Source of the DNA: Hippophae tibetana
Taxonomy: Eukaryota; Streptophyta; Magnoliopsida; Rosales; Elaeagnaceae
Length of the DNA: 64,000 nucleotides
Direction: 5' to 3'
NCBI GenBank assembly: GCA_037013495.1
Contig: CM072812.1
Coordinates: 38,042,001-38,106,000, forward strand
Within the stretch, counting starts at the first letter, position 1; every line of letters begins with the position of its first letter. The translations under genes were made by a program, and so were the position numbers. Positions 59,216 through 64,000 of the stretch are shown here, piece by piece. The notes beneath the pieces were generated by a model. That model did not search any database and was not told where the DNA came from. It saw only the letters and a list, made by a program, of their open reading frames with translations.

Positions 59216-61016
59216 CTTGCAGTACCATCACCATCATATAATTTTTCAATTTACTGGTAAGGTTGGTAAGGAATTGTTTTTGACATCCTCAAGTTCATGG
59301 TGTGGATACGGGTAAGGCTGGTAAGGAATTGTTTTTGACCTCTGAAATCTTAGTACCATCACCGGCGTATACTTTTTTAATCTCATCTATTTTTTTGTTT
59401 GACTTGTGGGTTAGAAAATTAAAACTTTATCCATATTTCTAGCATTTATTTTCAACTATTGATTGAAGTCCCTTTTTGAATCAAATTTAAACTTGAAGAC
59501 AATATTGAGAAACAAAAAAAAGATGGAAAATCAGGACCTCTACAACCATTAACAGAAATCCAGTGCATTCAGTGGGTGCTTGTGCTAGTGCCTGGTGCAT
59601 AGGGCTGAGGCCATAGGGGGGAAATGTATGTTCTCTTTATTTTCTCTATTTATACATTTTTTTGACATTGATAATATTGTTTTAATGAATTACCACTGAG
59701 ATGTGCTTTTATGATAGAAGTTTCCACTAAAGTTTTGGTTTTTGTTTTGGACAAACATTTGTACTTTATTGATGTGTTGATTTCATCAATAATAAGTCTT
59801 TGGATTTAGCTTGAATTCAATTTTTTATTTTAACAAAGTTGACATTGCATGCATTCTACTTCTCTTACTGATAGATTCAATTTCAAATTCGTCTCACTAA
59901 TTGGTATAGCTTGGTTATCAAAATTGACAACTTTCACAAATATCATTTCATTAAGATTCTTGCTTAAATCTCATATGAACTATATTTAGTGCTTTTTTAT
60001 ATTTTTTTCAGTGATATTGATTACATTGTTGTAGAGTAGTTTTTGTCTTTAAGCATATTTGTTCCAAGGTAAAAAAGTTTTAGGTTATCCTGAATCATTT
60101 ATTCATTGTCTAGGTTATCTGTTGATTATTCATGGCTCAGTGTCTTAGTGGAAGAACATAATGTGATTCTTGATGGCGAGACATTCTTAAATGATCTTGA
60201 AGTAGATGTATGTTATAGACTAAATGTTAATCACATTTAGAAAATATGTACTTAATTATTGTCTTATGTCACCATTTTAGTTTCATAGAGTTTCATTAAA
60301 TTATTTATACACTTTACTAAAAGGGAATTTTGTTGCAATTGGACTCTTCTGATTTATATATTGTAGTTACTTACCAAAAGGAATGCGAAATTAGGATAGA
60401 GAACTCATTCTTGGGAACATCTTTGTCCTATTATAAATTTTTGGGGTGAGCTTTGAACTTTTAAAAATACTTACTTTCCATTGATCTTTCATGATCTTCA
60501 CTTTCATTTTCATAACAAGCTATTAAAAACTGAAGGAAAAATATCCATAAATAGTATATTATTGTTTGAACAGAATTAGCAATGACTTCATTGTGGTTAT
60601 TGGTAATGGCATCAATCATGGTGTTGTCTTCATATTCTACCATTTGGATTTTGAGAATGCAATAGTCTCTTCTACCCTTGCCTTTGACAGTCTCCAAGCT
60701 TTGAAGGAAGAACCATATAGTAGAGTGGGCAATGCAGCACATAGTTTTCCAGGTTCATTTAATGACTGAATATTTCTATTCCTTGTATATTTTAAAGGAT
60801 TAAATATTCCCTCTGCAAAAAATCTGGATAGATGTTTTAAATATAATGTGTTTTTTGAGCTCCATATTTGACCTCTGATTTGTTGCATTTGCATTTACCG
60901 TTCTGTAAAATGATTCCATAATTAGACCATACCTGATTATTATTTTATAGAAATTATGCATTGTGGTCAGTAAAACTATAACTTATTTTTGGTGTTAGAT
61001 TTGCTTTCTTTTTCCA
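59216..61016. other. CACTA interior, unassigned, second copy
   Basis: Collinear with 33481-35286. Differs by scattered substitutions and a short deletion near 59340 (TTTTTGACATCCTCAGG reduced to TTTTTGACC). No recognised gene. Confidence 0.4.
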
Positions 61017-61190
61017 CACCAGTGTACCAGGCGCAACACTAGCACACCATCGCACTAGCCACTAGGCACAATAGCACTAGCACAGCAGGTGCACCAGTGC
61101 ATCAGAGCAACTGACGCATCAGCACAATAAACACATCAGCGCAGTAGGCACAGCAACACAGTAGACACACCAGGCGCACTGTGTTTTGAG
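61017..61190. repeat. GC-rich short-motif repeat, second copy
   Basis: Same CACCAG/AGCACA/CAGTAGGCACA block as 35287-35460. Confidence 0.7.
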
Positions 61191-61584
61191 TCTTAAAATA
61201 GATAAAAATAAATTATATTCTAAAGTTATTTCTATTGTATCCTGTTTATTAATTTTTAACGTATAATAAACTTTTGAATGTAATTATACTTTTAATTTTA
61301 ATTAAATATGATTTTTAATATTGTAATTAATAATTATATTTTTTTAATTTATGCATACCCTAGTCACGACTATTAGAAAATCGATGTCATTAGGGGTACC
61401 TATGTCATCGATTATTAGAAAAACCAAGACCATAGATAAACCCTATGATCTCGATTTTCTAATAACTGTGGCCATAGATCGTTACCTATGATCTCTCTCA
61501 CTTAGGCTTCGATTCTTATAACCGTGGTCATAGACCTATGGTCACGGTTAAAAACCGAGGTCATATGTACTTTTTGTAGTAGTG

Positions 61585-63085
61585 ATTAATCACACTAAAT
61601 ATAATAAAAATTCTTGTAGAATAAGAAGTGCAACTTCTCAATACGCACCAAATTTCAAATCAAGAGGTGTGTGAAATGTGTTTTTTAATTAGGCATGATG
61701 CCCATAATTGTTCATATACTTTTGATTCTAGTTCGGATGCCATGGAGGAAGTCAATCCCTTTCAAAGGTATCATCCAAACACCAATTATCACCCTAACCA
61801 TCATTGGTTACCAAACAATTAGCAAGCCTACACCCAATTTCAAACACTAAGGCCAAATAGAAACCATCCTTATCCACCAAATCAATCTTTTAAGGAAACC
61901 TTAGAGGATAGCTTGAATTCTTTTATTCAAGTTAGTCATGACAACCAATTGATGAATAATCAAAGGTTGAGCACCATGAAGGCTTCGATTAAAAGGATTG
62001 AAACTAAAATTGGGCAACTAGCGGAACAAATGCAAAGGCAAGAACCAAAAAAATTGCCCAGTCAACTCGAATAATCGAAGGATGTAAAAACCCTTCAAAG
62101 TGGTAAGGTAGTCAATACTAGTTTACCTAAAATATTTAAGAATATACCTTGTAGTTCAGGTAACAAAGAAAATGAAATTCTAGTCTTGCAAAAAGGAGAG
62201 ACAAGTGCTAAACTTGACAAACCTTCGGAAAAACTCATTGAGGAGTCATCAGACATCCCTAAAATTCAAAAGACAACAAAACCACACCAACTGTAAGTAC
62301 CTTTTGCACACCAGCTAAAAGAATCCAAACAAGATTAGTAATTGTATGATCTTTTTAATATGCTTTCTAAAGTAAATATAATTTACCATTATTAGAAGTG
62401 ATCATGAATGTGCCTTCCTATGCTATGTTTTTCAAAGAGTTGAACACTAAGAAAAGGAGGTATGAACTTCATGAGCAAGTAGTAGTATCAAAAATTTCTA
62501 GTGTTGTACTTCAGCACTGACTTCCACCACCTAAGTTGAAAGACCCTGAAAGTTTTATCATAAACATAACTATGGGGAATAGAAAGGTCGCTAAAGTAAT
62601 GCTTGATTTAGGTGCTAGTATAAACTTGATGCCCTACTCTTACATCTCAATTTAGGAGATTTAAAACCCATTGCTATGTCCCTTCAACTTATAGATAGAT
62701 CTCTTAAGTATCCAAATGGAATAGTTGAGGATGTGTTGGTACAGGTAGATAAACTAATAATAATTGTTGACTTTGTGGTTCTGGATATGCAAGAAAATCC
62801 AGCCTTGAATAGAGAGCACACTGCTTGGTAGACCATTTATGGCAACTACCAAGATTATTATTGATGTCGAAGATGGAAATTTGACAATGACAGTCTTAGG
62901 AGAGACTGTTCATTTTAAAGTTTTGGATTCTTCACCTTTTCCTTCTATTTCTACCATTGATGAAATATTCGATGTCGACCCTTTGGATAATCTTGTCCAA
63001 AGTACCTTTTCCATAAACATAATAGAAGATAAGCTTGAAACTGTTCCTACACTTGAAGAGGTAGAAGAAGATTTAGATGAGGAAA
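61585..63085 (+). pseudogene. Athila Gag C-terminus and protease, second copy
   Basis: Duplicate of 35857-37357. The knuckle-like motif is better preserved (CEMCFLIRHDAHNC). Stops at the same positions (after HHWLPNN and KKLPSQLE). The protease end 62839-63085 stops at EEDLDEE and GGAAA (63081-63085), then the nested LTR begins, so the nested insertion preceded the segmental duplication. Confidence 0.82.
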
Positions 63086-64000
63086 TGATGAGTGCTTAAA
63101 AAGTACTAAAAGTACCATAATTTTATGCACGTTAATTGATTAAAAATATATATTTATATTATTTTAGCATATATTTATATAAATTTGTTTTTTCAGAATC
63201 ACGAGTATTTTTATTATTTTTCAGGTATTTTCACTTAAAAACGTAACTTAAAGACTCAAAGAGAAATAATGGAGGCAATACATCACAAATATATTCATAA
63301 AATAAATGAGGAAAAATCAAGAAATATGGAAAAATTGGATAGATAAAATGGATCAAAAGGGTCAAAAATGTCAAAAATGGTGTAATTGTGCATGCAGCCA
63401 CGCCGGATAACGCACGCCCAGCAACGCTAGACAACACGTGCAACACCTCCGACCATGCCGAACAATGTGTGTGTTGTGCCAGCACAACACCCAGTCCGTA
63501 CGCGCCTCCTTGCCATCCCACGCGTGCCCTTGCTTCATTCCGCGCACGCCTTTACTCTATTATGCTTTTGCCGCCATGCCCCACCTACCAACTAACGTCA
63601 GTTGACGTCATCGTCATCTACTATGCATTTCCTCCATTTTTAATCATTTTTTCACCCACTTTTTCTTCCTCTCCTCATCTATAAATACCCATCATTCTCT
63701 TCATAACAAAACACACCTAAAAATACATCTTCTCTTCTCTTCCTTTCTCTTCATTTCTTAGTTTTTAGCTTTTCTTAGTTTTAAAGTTCTTCTCTTTTTG
63801 AGAAAAACTAATTAGTTTTTGTAATTTATTAGCTTTTTGATTCAATAAATGAAAGTGCAAATTCTGTTTAGAGGTTTTTCAACAACAGGAATAACATCAA
63901 AGTACTATAAGGATTTTATTTTCTTTACAGTTATTTTTTAGGCTTTATTCTTACATATTATATTTAATTTGTCTCTGATTAAATTTAACTTTGCTGGCTG
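63086..64000 (+). repeat. 5' LTR of the nested element, second copy, cut by window end
   Basis: Matches 37358-38273 almost base for base, to the last base of the window. The duplication therefore continues beyond the window. Confidence 0.9.
63603..63686 (+). promoter_or_regulatory. LTR promoter: TGACGTCA and TATA box
   Basis: TGACGTCA at 63603-63610 and TATAAAT at 63680-63686; spacing 77 bp. Confidence 0.7.

Larger units (their letters stand above)
58411..61584. mobile_element. CACTA transposon, left end deleted
   Basis: Same element as 32224-35856 but lacking about the first 475 bases, so the left inverted repeat is gone. The right terminus (TTGTAGTAGTG, ending 61584) and the following ATT remain. 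With one terminus it is immobile. Confidence 0.9.

Overview
This is a plant nuclear genome window, very probably from a eudicot. It is strongly AT-rich and has spliced genes with GT-AG introns, an intron-less G-type lectin receptor kinase, Ty1/copia and Ty3/gypsy (Athila-like) LTR retrotransposons primed by initiator-Met tRNA where a primer site is visible, a CACTA DNA transposon and a Harbinger-like MITE. I cannot name the species. There are only two convincing intact host genes: a small DUF167/UPF0235 gene (3832-5464, three exons, + strand) and one lectin receptor-like kinase (55899-58226, - strand). Everything else is transposon, decayed transposon, captured gene fragment or AT-rich spacer.

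Layout. 1-3.8 kb: spacer with two arrays of ~62-bp tandem repeats. 3.8-5.5 kb: the DUF167 gene. 6.4-11.1 kb: an old, heavily mutated copia element with both LTRs. 11.1-13.8 kb: AT-rich DNA with a 0.9-kb direct repeat. 13.8-17.0 kb: a 3'-truncated Tnt1-like copia element (- strand). 17.4-26.7 kb: a piece of Athila LTR plus reverse transcriptase beside a lectin receptor kinase gene that has been split by a 5.4-kb, nearly intact copia element. 28-32.2 kb: a degenerate copia element. 32.2-35.9 kb: a non-autonomous CACTA element carrying fragments of a CIAO1-like WD40 gene and a PPR gene. 35.9-55.4 kb: an Athila-like element (gag-protease, RT-RNase H-integrase, long 3' region, 3' LTR), itself interrupted by a related LTR element (37358-43981, duplication GGAAA), a MITE with telomere-like repeats (45041-46071, duplication TAA) and a solo LTR (49125-50964, duplication AGGAA). 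54.3-64.0 kb: a second copy of the 17.4-38.3 kb segment, about 1-2% diverged in the parts compared by eye, without the copia insertion in the kinase gene and with a deletion that joins the kinase promoter side to the middle of the CACTA element.

How it fits together (inference). The receptor kinase locus appears to have been duplicated head-to-tail, with a unit of about 36.9 kb, by unequal crossing-over between two LTRs of the same Athila family. The LTR at 53585-55392 is the predicted chimeric junction. After duplication the upstream gene was inactivated by a copia insertion followed by a small microhomology deletion, while the downstream gene stayed open. The most informative features are target-site duplications that order the nested insertions, a 25-bp duplication flanking an internal Athila fragment, LTR promoters with a strictly conserved 77-bp spacing between a TGACGTCA site and the TATA box, and the CACTA-mediated gene-fragment capture. 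I found no CRISPR array, operon, rRNA or tRNA gene, and no sign of a new multi-gene system.
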